From: a bacterium
Lineage (GTDB): Bacteria > Electryoneota > Electryoneia > Electryoneales > Electryoneaceae
Reading direction: 5' to 3'
DNA length: 64,000 nt
NCBI GenBank assembly: GCA_020444265.1
Contig: JAHLLH010000006.1
Coordinates: 206,090-270,089 of the forward strand
A model generated the notes under the pieces. That model had not been told where the DNA came from. It worked only from the letters and a program-made list of their open reading frames with translations, and did no database searches. A program made the translations under genes and the position numbers. Positions 34,528 to 44,398 of this stretch are shown in pieces (position 1 is the stretch's first letter; each line of letters opens with the position of its first letter).

Positions 34528-36819
34528 CTATTTCAGGCGAACCAGCTTCTCGGTCGCACTGAAACCGGAGCCTGTGGTCATCCGCAGGAAGTAGACACCA
34601 CTCGGCTGGTTCACCGCATGCCAGCTCAGGTTGTGGACGCCTGCTTCACGGACCCCATCGGTCAGGACCGCGACTTCACGTCCCAGCATGTCGTAGACCG
34701 CGAGACGGACCGTGCCGCTTGCCTTCATCGTGAAACGAATGCTCGTCGAGGGGTTGAAGGGATTCGGCCACGACTTTGCGAGGGCATATTCATTCGGGGC
34801 CGCAGCACCATCACCGACCGCGTTAACGATATAGCTGACGGTCACCGATGCCAAAACCGCCGGATCGAGGGGTTGGTTTTCGAGATCGACCAACTGGAAC
34901 GTGAGGGTATTTTCGCCTTCCAGCAGATTCTCAACGAGCAGGTCCTCACTGGAATCGAGGTACTGCGGGTCGCCCTCGTTCATTGAAAATTCGAGGTAGC
35001 CGTCGCCTTCCGCTCCCAGCTCGAAATGGGTGATGTCAAACTGGACGGTTACCTGGTCAACATCCACTTCGCTGCCATCCTCGGGCGAAGTAATATCCAG
35101 AGTCGGCAGAACATAGGTCACGGTAACCTCTGCAGTGACCGGAGGATCAAGCGGGTTCTCATCGTAATCCACAAGCTCGAGGGTGATGGTGTTTTCGCCC
35201 ACTTCGAGTGTTTCGATCACGACCGAACCATCAAATGTGGTGAATCCATATTCGGTTGATGTGCCGGATACTGTCACCGCAAGTATTCCATCCCCCCCTT
35301 CTTCTGCGATGTTGAAGTTGGAAGCCGAGTAGTTCATGCTGATCGGCAGGGAGTTGATCACATCTCCCTCATTCGGCCAATCGATCGCCAGACTTGGACC
35401 CGCTCCGCCCCAGGCACCTAACGAACCATCCGGGTTGATATTCTGCAGGTAGAGATCCGGGTTTCCGGAGCGATTGTCTGTAAAGACCGAGAGAACCTGT
35501 CCCGCATTGTTGAGGACCGCGTTCTGACGTCCCTTCTCGCTGCTGACTGAACTCATGACGACAGGTGATGTATCCCAGACTGGTTCACCGGAGGCATCCA
35601 ACATGATTCCTTCCAGGTGGTCCGCCTGGCCACCTGCATCAATCAGGTAGGTCGCGACCGCGCCATACCCTGGGACAAATGTGGCGCTGACATGGGAGGC
35701 CTGGTTCTGACCAAGTGCCACCAGTTCAACTGCATTGTCACCCCAGAGTCGTGCACCATTGGCACTGACAGCCTGTCCGCCGACACCCCAGAGGCTCTGG
35801 TTCGCATTGCTGATGGTGTAGAAGATGTAGGTGATCCCACTCGCCATGTCGTAGGCGATATCCGGGCTGGTCTGGAGCTGGTCAGCCGCAAGGCTTGCCT
35901 GGACCGCGGAAGCATCATTCCAGAGAACACTCCCGCTCGCATCAACATGCTGCACGAAGGCATGATTGTTGTTGTTGTACCAGTAGAAAATGGCGCCGTT
36001 GGCACCATCAGAAAGGATGTCCGGCTGGGTGAAGGTGCTGATATCACCATTCGGGTTTGCTTGTACGCCACCGTCACCCCATTGCGGGGTGCCATCGGCA
36101 CTGTAACGCTGGCCAACATAATAGCTCGGTGACATCCAGAAGTCGCTCGTGTGGACCTGGTAGCCTGCAATCACACCGCCATCATCGGTCGAGGCGAGCT
36201 TGATGCGATCTACCGGGAACTCGTCGGTTATGGTGATGACTGCGGGATCCCATGCAGAGTTGCCGTCCGCATCCAGCTTGGTAAGGTTTACCACGCTGTT
36301 GTCATCCTGCCAGGCGAAGACGGCACCACCATCGCTGGTGCCCACCGCCTGCTGACCAACATCACCGATGGCATTGGCTGTCAAGGTCACCCCATCTTCG
36401 CCCCAGTTGAAGGTTCCATCCGTAGAGACGCTGTAGGCGTAGATATCCCAATCGTCCCCGTCACGGATGTCATTGGTCGCGAAGATGGCATTGTCATTGA
36501 CATCCACCTCCATATCCCAGACGGTGATCCATGAGGTCATCGGGTTGTCGCTGACAAGCAGGCCATTCTCCCACTGCACCGCTCCTGCTGCATTCACATA
36601 CTGCAGGTAGACATCGTAGTTGCCGGAGGCATTGCTGTAGAAGAGGATGAAAGCTCCGCCATCACTCGTTTCGCGAATGATCGGGGTCGTTTGTTCCCCA
36701 TCGCCATTGGCAAGAGTCAGGTTCAAAGCGGGGTCGGTCGGCCACTGCGCATGGGCTTCAGGGATAAATGCGATTGCACTTACCACGACCAGCAACAGGG
36801 CTGTACGGATATGGTTCAT
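34528..36819 (-). CDS. Large secreted protein with T9SS type A sorting domain
   Basis: 763 residues. Signal peptide ALLLVVVSAIAFIPEAHA-Q. The first about 450 residues hold repeated segments of the type DADG...W (SVSTDGTFNWGEDG, RYSADGTPQWGDGG, HVDASGSVLWN, MLDASGEPVW), which suggest a beta-propeller. Two related Ig-like modules follow (LEVGENTITLELVDYDENPL and LLEGENTLTFQLVDLENQPL). The C-terminal sorting domain is SWPNPFNPSTSIRF, VYDMLGREVAVL, SGVYFLRM. GAGGAG precedes the ATG. Secreted or surface exposed, role unknown. Confidence 0.8.
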   Translation of the reverse strand: MNHIRTALLLVVVSAIAFIPEAHAQWPTDPALNLTLANGDGEQTTPIIRETSDGGAFILFYSNASGNYDVYLQYVNAAGAVQWENGLLVSDNPMTSWITVWDMEVDVNDNAIFATNDIRDGDDWDIYAYSVSTDGTFNWGEDGVTLTANAIGDVGQQAVGTSDGGAVFAWQDDNSVVNLTKLDADGNSAWDPAVITITDEFPVDRIKLASTDDGGVIAGYQVHTSDFWMSPSYYVGQRYSADGTPQWGDGGVQANPNGDISTFTQPDILSDGANGAIFYWYNNNNHAFVQHVDASGSVLWNDASAVQASLAADQLQTSPDIAYDMASGITYIFYTISNANQSLWGVGGQAVSANGARLWGDNAVELVALGQNQASHVSATFVPGYGAVATYLIDAGGQADHLEGIMLDASGEPVWDTSPVVMSSVSSEKGRQNAVLNNAGQVLSVFTDNRSGNPDLYLQNINPDGSLGAWGGAGPSLAIDWPNEGDVINSLPISMNYSASNFNIAEEGGDGILAVTVSGTSTEYGFTTFDGSVVIETLEVGENTITLELVDYDENPLDPPVTAEVTVTYVLPTLDITSPEDGSEVDVDQVTVQFDITHFELGAEGDGYLEFSMNEGDPQYLDSSEDLLVENLLEGENTLTFQLVDLENQPLDPAVLASVTVSYIVNAVGDGAAAPNEYALAKSWPNPFNPSTSIRFTMKASGTVRLAVYDMLGREVAVLTDGVREAGVHNLSWHAVNQPSGVYFLRMTTGSGFSATEKLVRLK

Positions 36820-36902
36820 GTTTTTCTCCTCGGGCCAGAGGCTCGTGGGCGGGCGGACGAGGTAGGGCTGGTAATAACAAGTATCACGTCCTGAATCTCA
36901 CC

Positions 36903-37436
36903 TCACTCGTGTGGCTCGTCAATTGTTCGCTCGTCTGTGGGTGTTCTGTCTTCCTCGGGTACCTGAGGACGATTAAATGCCGCTTTCAAACGGTACGCGT
37001 AGATCAGCAGGAGAAGCAAGACTCCACCCGCAATGATCAACTGAATCACCCAGATCATGTTTGCCTGGGAATCGACGACACCGGGAAACATCTCGTTGAT
37101 CTGCTCTTCGCGTCCACGGTTCAGCAGGCCGAAGACTGCGCCTGTCAGGGTGGTCGCCAAGCTGAGATAGAGGGTGGCGATCAACAGGAGACGTGACCAG
37201 GCATCCATCCGAAGCAGGCCAATTCCGAGCACGACAAAGAGGATCAGTTTGATGCCGAACTCGATGTGCGGCAGGGGAGTGGGAGCGAGAAAACCGAGGA
37301 AGGTATCGAAGGGAATGGTCCCTTTGATCAACATGTGAATCTGGCCGACTGCAGTCAACAGAAAGAGGTACCCAAGCAGGGTCACCCCGAGGGGACGTTT
37401 TTTCGATTGCTCGGACATCATGAACTTGCTGGCCAT
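36903..37436 (-). CDS. Small integral membrane protein
   Basis: 177 residues with about four membrane spans (LGVTLLGYLFLLTAVGQIHM, FGIKLILFVVLGIGLL, LLIATLYLSLATTLTGAVFG, MIWVIQLIIAGGVLLLLLIY) and a charged tail rich in E, P and T. No family recognised. ATG 37436 has AAGGTG upstream; ATG 37418 is an alternative. It lies 83 bases upstream of the T9SS cargo gene and could share its transcript. Confidence 0.6.
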   Translation of the reverse strand: MASKFMMSEQSKKRPLGVTLLGYLFLLTAVGQIHMLIKGTIPFDTFLGFLAPTPLPHIEFGIKLILFVVLGIGLLRMDAWSRLLLIATLYLSLATTLTGAVFGLLNRGREEQINEMFPGVVDSQANMIWVIQLIIAGGVLLLLLIYAYRLKAAFNRPQVPEEDRTPTDERTIDEPHE

Positions 37437-38185
37437 CTTTCTACACCTTCAACCGGTTGATTTTCTGCAAAGATAAGGAAATCAGCACCCTGCTCTGGAG
37501 CACGATGCAAACGTTCGCGTAGGGTAAGAGCGGAGTTTGAAACCACGGCAAATCATCAATACGTTGTAAAAGCATGGTCAGTTATGCTGACTGGAGCGAA
37601 GCACTCCTCCCCGCATTCGAGTCGCTTTCCTCAACCTGCCCCCTGCCGGGAGGACCTGTGTTGGACTGCTTGCAGCTGGTGTCATCCAACATCATGGCTC
37701 TGTCCCAACATACCTGCGGGGCGAAAATCCTACCCTGCACCTGTTGACCAGATCCGGTTGAAGGATGCACCGCATACACAGGAACTTGTGGCTCTTCCCT
37801 CAAGATGCCGCCCCTGTCGTATCCTGCATTGCGATCTGTCATTGACGACAGGTGGTCGTTTTTTCGTCCGCCATCGTTGAGCCGGCCGGATCGTAGCCAA
37901 ACTGTTCAACACAGTGAGTTTCCGAACGCTGGAAGGTAAGCGGACCTCTTCCCGGGCCGTGGAGATGAACGTCCCTTCCGATCATGCCCGGCAGGTGGTG
38001 ATCCTGAGCATCATCGTGCTGGTGACAGTTTTATTTCCTCCATTCTTGAGGGGAAACGGGTCCGGCAGGAAATGCTCGTCAGGTTCGAGCCGATGTCCAA
38101 TCTCGACTCACCCCCGTATCTCTTCAGGATGAGTTCCCTCAGCTACGGCCCGCTGTGACCGGTCGGCCGGGTGTCCTTGGATGCT
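37437..38185. other. Long intergenic region with possible gene remnant
   Basis: 749 bases without a convincing gene. On the plus strand, 37965 onward reads MNVPSDHARQVVILSIIVLV, then TVLFPPFL, a believable membrane segment. The protein-like continuation QEMLVRFEPMSNLDSPPYLF, ending SLSYGPL before TGA 38156-38158, is in a different frame. This could be a decayed or frameshifted small membrane protein. A cctgtcgt...acgacagg hairpin with a T-run sits at 37815-37864. Nothing else was recognised. Confidence 0.3.
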
Positions 38186-39661
38186 TCAGCCGGCCGGTTT
38201 GTTCTCATCCCCCTCCTCCCCCGACAGGTCGTCGGGTTCGGGTTCATCGTACCCATCGTCCGTAGAATCCTGGTTTTTCTCTTCGACAACGGGTAATCCT
38301 TCGAGCAGTTTGGGATCGAGCGCGGCAAGATCCTCTTCGGTGAAGGCTGGGATGGGTTCTGGTTTCGGTTCAGCGGAAGGAGTGTCACTGGTCTCCTCTT
38401 CCAGACCTGAAACCGTAATGCCACCCGGAAGCTCGATCTCGGCTGGTCGCTCATCCCTTTCCGGAAAGTCAAACTGGGACCGTAAAAGATGGACCTCCTC
38501 GGCCAGTTCGTCGAGACTGTTCTCCCATTCAGCGAACGGTTGAGCAAGTCGTTCCTCTTCCACGGCAACATGCCCGAGAATGTCCGCCAGGGTTTCTTTC
38601 AGTGCGGACATCGCATAGCGGGATCGTTGCAGCGAGTCGCTCAGATGCTCGAGCCGTTTCTCCAGGCTGCCGCGATCCACATCGGGCCACTCAGGCGCTG
38701 GTGGGGCTTCGATTACCTGTTCAGCTTCCCGAGTCTCTTCGATCAGTGCATCAGCGTTGTCCGTATCGTCCTGCAGAACCGCACGCGCGGCATCTTCGAT
38801 GCGCTGCATCTCGAGTTTCAGCGCTCGAATCGACTCATTGCGCTCCGCCGTCATGCGCCGTTCCAGTGCAGCGAGGGTTTTCTTCGAGGTTTGCCGCTCA
38901 CGGTCCAGCACATCAATCAAGTGCCCTTCGGAACGTATGGTGTCACCGAACGCGGCAAAGGAGGGGGCGATCAAAAGGAGTAGAAAACCTGTTTGCGGCA
39001 GCATGCGTGTAGCGGGATGAAGTTGGGGCGAGAAACGTTCCAGCAGCAGCGCCGCCAGAAGCACGGCAACAGTACCCGCCCAGGGCAGCACAGTCAAAAT
39101 GGCCTGCTCGGGAGAGGTCCGCAGGGCCAGCAGGGAATCAATTCCCCAATAGAGCAGGACCACCAGCAGCAGGAAGAGCATCAGGGGCCAGGTCAGCCAG
39201 CCGGAGCCGAGATAGAGTAGTGCGAGAATGCCCGCCACAATCAAGGTGTGGGTGCGCACCTGGCCATGAACACTCCACCCCCAGGCAAGGGTTGAAGTGG
39301 CAAGCCAGGCAAAGAGCAGCAGTTTGATCAAGTAGAAACGAAGCGATAACAAGGGAAGGGTGCCATCGACCAGCATCAGACCGGCGGCGACAATCACCAG
39401 CGGTAAGGCGAGGAGAAGATGCATCCGTCCGGCACGGACCAGGACCCCGAGCAGCAGGTGAAGCACTCCGAGTACCGCTGCCGCAATGGGTAAGAGGTGG
39501 GAGCCCACTGGTCCGAGAGACCACCACTCGGAGACAAACCCACCCAGGTTTGCATGCCAGAGCTGAAGGTCGGGGTCATGAGCAAAGGGTGGGACCAGCG
39601 CCGCGGCCACCACGAAGCCAATCCCCCCAAGGATTGCATAAAGGAGCCCTCGACCGATCAT
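38186..39661 (-). CDS. Membrane protein with cytoplasmic coiled coil and acidic tail
   Basis: 491 residues, no family recognised. Residues about 1-245 hold seven or eight hydrophobic spans. From about 250 to 420 the protein is charged and helical (RERQTSKKTLAALERRMTAE and following; SLEKRLEHLSDSLQRSRYAM), typical of coiled coil. The last about 80 residues are acidic and end DDLSGEEGDENKPAG. The layout suggests a membrane-anchored scaffold or division/wall-associated protein, but that is guesswork. It is 97 bases downstream of the UPF0316 gene on the same strand. Confidence 0.6.
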   Translation of the reverse strand: MIGRGLLYAILGGIGFVVAAALVPPFAHDPDLQLWHANLGGFVSEWWSLGPVGSHLLPIAAAVLGVLHLLLGVLVRAGRMHLLLALPLVIVAAGLMLVDGTLPLLSLRFYLIKLLLFAWLATSTLAWGWSVHGQVRTHTLIVAGILALLYLGSGWLTWPLMLFLLLVVLLYWGIDSLLALRTSPEQAILTVLPWAGTVAVLLAALLLERFSPQLHPATRMLPQTGFLLLLIAPSFAAFGDTIRSEGHLIDVLDRERQTSKKTLAALERRMTAERNESIRALKLEMQRIEDAARAVLQDDTDNADALIEETREAEQVIEAPPAPEWPDVDRGSLEKRLEHLSDSLQRSRYAMSALKETLADILGHVAVEEERLAQPFAEWENSLDELAEEVHLLRSQFDFPERDERPAEIELPGGITVSGLEEETSDTPSAEPKPEPIPAFTEEDLAALDPKLLEGLPVVEEKNQDSTDDGYDEPEPDDLSGEEGDENKPAG

Positions 39662-39758
39662 CTACCTCTCCGTTGCTTCCGTCCGCTACGTCAAAGGTAG
39701 CCAGAACGGATCCGAAATAGCAGAAATGGGGGTCGATGGAGATGGTTTTTCGCGAGCC

Positions 39759-40367
39759 CTACTTTTTCTTCGAGATTCGTCTCCGGATGTGAGGCGGGAC
39801 CTGAAGCTGGAAACGGGAATGTTTCTGGGCGAAAACTCCTTCTCGTACGAAACGGATATCCTCGACCGAATAGAAGGCGTTGGGATTGTAGTGCTTGACA
39901 AAGGAGATCGCCTTGTCGAGATCCTGCCGCCAGAGCAGCATGTAAATGATCTTGACAGGGCCGGTCGCCCCTTCCGCATCAATGCTGGTCACACCGAATT
40001 GACTTTCACGGAAGGCACCGATCAATTCCGTCGCATCGGAACGTGTGATCACACGCAGGCTGACTACACCTATTGCGAGTTTGCCCTCGATCCAGATGCC
40101 GATAAAGGTACCCGCCGAGAATCCGCCCGCATAGGCGATGTAATAAATCGGTGCCGTCAGGTTCTGCATGATCTGCCCAATGGCGATCAGCCAGATCATC
40201 ACCTCGAAGAAGCCTAGCACAGGAGCGATGTACTTCATCCCCCGCGCCACGAATATGACCCGTAACGTCCCGATGCCAACATCGAGGATGCGCGACACAA
40301 AAATCAGCAGGGGAAGGATGACAAACGCGAAAAGGTTTGAATCCGTAAAGGTGGACTCAAGGGCCAT
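39759..40367 (-). CDS. UPF0316 / DUF2179 family membrane protein
   Basis: 202 residues from ATG 40367, which has GGAG eight bases upstream (a TTG at 40379 is also in frame). Typical family features: three spans starting LFAFVILPLLIFVSRILDVG, with GTLRVIFVARGMKYIAPVLG and FFEVMIWLIAIGQIMQNL. The DUF2179 domain follows (LRVITRSDATELIGAFRESQ, LDKAISFVKHYNPNAFYSVE), with a basic tail. Function of the family is unsettled. Length matches relatives. Confidence 0.8.
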   Translation of the reverse strand: MALESTFTDSNLFAFVILPLLIFVSRILDVGIGTLRVIFVARGMKYIAPVLGFFEVMIWLIAIGQIMQNLTAPIYYIAYAGGFSAGTFIGIWIEGKLAIGVVSLRVITRSDATELIGAFRESQFGVTSIDAEGATGPVKIIYMLLWRQDLDKAISFVKHYNPNAFYSVEDIRFVREGVFAQKHSRFQLQVPPHIRRRISKKK

Positions 40368-40530
40368 GACATGCTCCAACGGACTTCTTGCAAGCTAGGT
40401 TATCGTCGTCACTTTTTCTCGCGGTAGGATGGACTCAGAAAGCTGATAATGCAAGTACCTGTGATGGATTGTGACTCTTAGCGAGCTGGACTCTCCCAGC
40501 TGCTGGACGCATGACAATTCGTCTCTTTCC

Positions 40531-42075
40531 TCAGATGGATTGGGGCGGTTTTCCGTCGAGTGGCAGCCGTAATGTCACTCGTGTTCCTTCGCCGATACGG
40601 CTTACGACGTTGATCTCCCCGTGGTGCTCTTCCATAATCTGGTAGCTGATCGAGAGGCCAAGACCGGAACCGACGCGCACGCCACGTGTGGTCACCCCTG
40701 GGTCAAAGATTTTCGGCAACAACTCTTCCCGAATCCCCTCCCCCGTATCCTCGATCTCAATCACAACGTGATCGCGGTCCATCCTTGTCTGGATAGTCAC
40801 CCGCCCCTCGCCTGGAATCGCCTGGACAGCATTGTTCAACACATTCAGGAAAACCTGGTTGATCTGTCTGGCTCGGCAAAAGACCAGCTTCAACTCGCCA
40901 AACTCTCGCACAATCTCGACTCGTCCACCTGTCATCTGGGTGAGAATCTCGATGGTGTCATTCAACCCTTCGTGAAGATCGGTTTCCTGCCAGTCTGATT
41001 CATCCAACCGGGCGAAGCTTTTGAGACGGCGCATCGTCTGGCCAATTCGTGACAAACCGTCGCGAATCACACGGTCTGCTTCCTCGATCATCGCATTTGC
41101 CTTGGCCACATCATTGTCGTCCTGATCCGCTGCGGTCTTGCTGCGCAACAGCTTGGCTGCTCGTTCCCGGGTGTCCTGCATACTCGCCACAGCACCGAGA
41201 GGTGTATTCACCTCGTGCACGACCCCAGCAACAAGCGACCCGAGTGACGCCATCTTTTCGGACTGCACAAGACGTACCTGTGCGGTGCGCAATTCACGAG
41301 TCCGTTCCTGTACAGTCTGCTCCAGTCCATGGCTGAATTCAACAAGCTGACTACGCTGAAAACGGGCGATAATGTAGTAGAAATAGAAGGCGATCAAGGC
41401 GAAGAAATGGAAAGAGAGGATCGATACCTTCAAGCCGAGAGTGGGCAGCACCATCATAAAGATCAGCAGGATAAACTTGACCAGGATCAACCCGACCATA
41501 TTGGCTGACAGAAAGTTTTTTTCTGCTCGGCTTTCGGTTTTGCGCCGAGCCTCTATCACCAGCCGAACTGCAAAGAGATCAAACAGGAAGAAAAGGACTT
41601 GAAGCAAAAGCATCCCTGAGTTGTAAACAGGGGAGTAGCCGGTGATCGGGTGAAAATCAACACGTTCTACAGATCGTGTCAGGGTGAAGATGATAACAAA
41701 GAGTGCTAGAACTGCGAGGTAAACACGGTGGAAGGAACGACTGCCTTTCTCCTTTAGACGACTGACATTATGAGTCTTGCCAGTCAGTGCGAAAATGTAG
41801 AGAAGACCGGTGTAGCCGGTAAAGAAAGCAGCTATGGTGACAAAGCGTGCGATCCGTACGGTATCAGCCGCTTGTTCAGGATCAACCAGCTGCAAACGAA
41901 CCGTGCCGATCGCCAACAGACCCCAGGCGAGGCAAAAAATGGCAAATGCTACTCGTACAGGATCCTTTTTCCCGATCAGGAATGAGATCGCTCCCAGTCC
42001 GAGAATGACCACCGTCGCGATTACCGAGGAGATGGCATACGCTGGCAGATAAAAGGTGCCGCCCTGGAACATCAT
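40531..42075 (-). CDS. Membrane histidine kinase
   Basis: 514 residues. About seven hydrophobic spans (residues 8-245) form a sensor region, then a coiled-coil linker. The H-box LVAGVVHEVNTPLGAV has phosphoacceptor His287. The ATPase domain follows with N-box (NQVFLNVLNNAVQAIPGEG), G1 (DTGEGI), and FDPGVTTRGVRVGSGLGLSI. No receiver domain and no cognate regulator next to it. The ATG overlaps the stop of the preceding kinase gene by four bases, so the two are translationally coupled and may act together. Confidence 0.88.
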   Translation of the reverse strand: MMFQGGTFYLPAYAISSVIATVVILGLGAISFLIGKKDPVRVAFAIFCLAWGLLAIGTVRLQLVDPEQAADTVRIARFVTIAAFFTGYTGLLYIFALTGKTHNVSRLKEKGSRSFHRVYLAVLALFVIIFTLTRSVERVDFHPITGYSPVYNSGMLLLQVLFFLFDLFAVRLVIEARRKTESRAEKNFLSANMVGLILVKFILLIFMMVLPTLGLKVSILSFHFFALIAFYFYYIIARFQRSQLVEFSHGLEQTVQERTRELRTAQVRLVQSEKMASLGSLVAGVVHEVNTPLGAVASMQDTRERAAKLLRSKTAADQDDNDVAKANAMIEEADRVIRDGLSRIGQTMRRLKSFARLDESDWQETDLHEGLNDTIEILTQMTGGRVEIVREFGELKLVFCRARQINQVFLNVLNNAVQAIPGEGRVTIQTRMDRDHVVIEIEDTGEGIREELLPKIFDPGVTTRGVRVGSGLGLSISYQIMEEHHGEINVVSRIGEGTRVTLRLPLDGKPPQSI

Positions 42076-44366
42076 GATTCGCTGCCCTCGTCCTGCAGCT
42101 TATCCCGATCCGTGCCACGTTTCTCAGCTTCGCGAGACAGCAGATCAGACAGGTTGGTTGGAAGGGAGACGATGAACTTGGTGCCCTTGCCTACTTCCGA
42201 GGTCACATCGATACGACCGCGATGATCCTGGATGATCTGGAAGGTGATCGCAAGCCCCAATCCGGTACCAACACCAACACCTTTTGTCGTGTAGCCAGGG
42301 TCGAAGATGCGCTCGAGACGTTCCTTCGGGATCCCGCTGCCGGTATCCTCGACACTGATTTTTGCCTCCTGCCCCTCCCTGGTTGTGCGAATGGTAATGC
42401 TTCCCTCTCCATCAATCGCCTGGATCGAATTGACCAGCAGGTTGAGGACCACCTGGTTAAATCGTGCCGGGAAGCACGAAAGATGGCCTACCTCGCCAAA
42501 GTCACGTACCACCTTGATCCGTCCGCCCAGTTGGTGATGCACGAGGCTGATGGTATCCTCAATGGCTGAATTGAGGTCGATGTTCTTCAGCTCCGCCTCA
42601 TCCAGGCGAGCGAAGCTTCGCAGACGACGGACAATTTCCGACACGCGGTCTGTACCAGAGCCAATGACACGGATCGCGTCGTCCATCACCCCAACAAGAC
42701 GTTCCGCTTTCGGACGCAAATTGCTGTCGCTGAATTCCTCATCCTGAAGAAGGACTTTCAGCTTGGTGAAGGCCCGCTGCAACGTATCCTTCATGCTGCT
42801 GACCGCACCGACCGGAGTGTTGATCTCGTGCGCGATACCCGCTACCAAGCGGCCCAGTGAAGCCATCTTCTCTGTTTGCAGCAATTGGGACTGTGTCTGA
42901 CGTAGCTGCGTATAGGCTTCTTCAAGTTCCTCGAGTACGGCTTGCCGCTTCTTCGCCTCCTCCAGCTCGACTTGGCGGCGTCGGTTTTCTTCGGTCAGAC
43001 GGAGACGTTCCACTTCCTGCTCGCGTGCCGCACGTTCCTGGCGAAGGTTGATGTCGCTAAGGTGTTCCACCTCACGCATCCGTGCCTCCAGCTGGCGATT
43101 TGCCAGGGCAAATTCCCTCGCCAGGTACAGCGCCATACTGACCAGCAGGATCATTAATCCCAACCAGAGGATCAATTCCTCGCCACTACCTTCGGTCGGG
43201 GTGATCACCCCCAATACATACAGCGCCTGCTGAACTCCGGTCGCGCCGAAAGCGGTGAAGCCGACGGAGAGAATCCACGATCCGCGAATATTGCGGACAT
43301 GAGCGATAATCAGGGAAACGAGCCAGCCGACGGTTGAAAGCATGACGAGGATGTAGGTCGCCGGCATGCTGCCCTTCCAGACAAGGAAGGCGCCAATGGG
43401 AGTTAATAGTGGAATCACAAGACGACTCAGCGGGGTGCGAATCCCGTGAATCTCCTGCATGAATCGCAGACCTGTCAGGCTGATCAGGACCAAGGCCAGC
43501 TTGAAGCCGTATTCAAGCCGGAGGTACTCGCTGAAGTTCAGGGTGAAGCTGCTCTGCACAATCATCAGCATGAGCAGGGTGACACTTGCGGTAAAGGTCG
43601 TGTAATGGAGGAAAGCAGGACGTTTCGGGAAAAGCAGGTAGATCAGGAAGTGCAGCACGGCAAAGGCAAGCGCGAACCCCACCAGCAGGGACATCATTTT
43701 AAATCTACCGTCCTGCTCACGGTAGAACGTATGCCGTGCCTCTTCCCCTCTCAACAGACTGATCCGGAAACCGGGAGAGGACATCAACAGCAGTTCACGG
43801 TCTGCCGGTCGCTCATTCCAGAACTTGATCAGCAGGTCTACTGTATCTGCATTCGCACGGACCGGAGTGATTAAGTCAGAAATCGAATAGACCCAACCGT
43901 TGGGCCCCTCCACATCATCCCCGGCATGCACCTGGTGAACGATCCTTCCATTCCAGTAAACCACCATCGACCCGATCTGGTCGGGTTTCATGTAGAGGGT
44001 GTTGCCCACCAGGCTCTTGGACAGCACGAATCGGTTCCGGTACCAGCGTGGAGACCCATCCCCCTCATAAATGATCTGACGGAATGGACCACCCACCTCG
44101 AGCGGGACCCATCCATCCAGCGTATCTGCACCGTCCGGTGTTAAAGCTTCATGCCCCTCGTAGAACGACCAGCCAGTTTCCAGCATGTGGATGTGAGCTT
44201 TGTTGTCAAAGGAATCCAGTGCGACCAGCGGGAGGTAGTGGTCCTCTCCAAACAGGGTACATGGCAGGAAGAGCAGAAGTAGTAGTAGAACTGGCAGGCG
44301 ATACATGCGTGATCCGGAGTTGATCATCCCGTTGGCAATATCCGAACGGAAAGCATGTCCATGCAC
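42072..44366 (-). CDS. 7TMR-DISM-type histidine kinase
   Basis: 764 residues. A hydrophobic N-terminus (LPVLLLLLLFLPCTLF) precedes a periplasmic beta domain of about 180 residues with the WVPLEVGG and WYRNRF blocks, resembling 7TMR-DISM extracellular domain 2. Seven spans follow (about 225-410), then a long coiled coil (RQLEARMREVEHLSDINLRQ onward). H-box LVAGIAHEINTPVGAV has His513. ATPase boxes are NQVVLNLLVNSIQAIDGEG, DTGSGI and FDPGYTTKGVGVGTGLGLAI. The DISM domain is thought to bind carbohydrate-like ligands. Start uncertain: 44366 has a spaced GAGAGG, 44327 and 44306 are alternatives. Confidence 0.87.
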   Translation of the reverse strand: MHGHAFRSDIANGMINSGSRMYRLPVLLLLLLFLPCTLFGEDHYLPLVALDSFDNKAHIHMLETGWSFYEGHEALTPDGADTLDGWVPLEVGGPFRQIIYEGDGSPRWYRNRFVLSKSLVGNTLYMKPDQIGSMVVYWNGRIVHQVHAGDDVEGPNGWVYSISDLITPVRANADTVDLLIKFWNERPADRELLLMSSPGFRISLLRGEEARHTFYREQDGRFKMMSLLVGFALAFAVLHFLIYLLFPKRPAFLHYTTFTASVTLLMLMIVQSSFTLNFSEYLRLEYGFKLALVLISLTGLRFMQEIHGIRTPLSRLVIPLLTPIGAFLVWKGSMPATYILVMLSTVGWLVSLIIAHVRNIRGSWILSVGFTAFGATGVQQALYVLGVITPTEGSGEELILWLGLMILLVSMALYLAREFALANRQLEARMREVEHLSDINLRQERAAREQEVERLRLTEENRRRQVELEEAKKRQAVLEELEEAYTQLRQTQSQLLQTEKMASLGRLVAGIAHEINTPVGAVSSMKDTLQRAFTKLKVLLQDEEFSDSNLRPKAERLVGVMDDAIRVIGSGTDRVSEIVRRLRSFARLDEAELKNIDLNSAIEDTISLVHHQLGGRIKVVRDFGEVGHLSCFPARFNQVVLNLLVNSIQAIDGEGSITIRTTREGQEAKISVEDTGSGIPKERLERIFDPGYTTKGVGVGTGLGLAITFQIIQDHRGRIDVTSEVGKGTKFIVSLPTNLSDLLSREAEKRGTDRDKLQDEGSES

Positions 44367-44398
44367 GAAATTGCCTCTCGGAATTGTAGAAGGACGCC

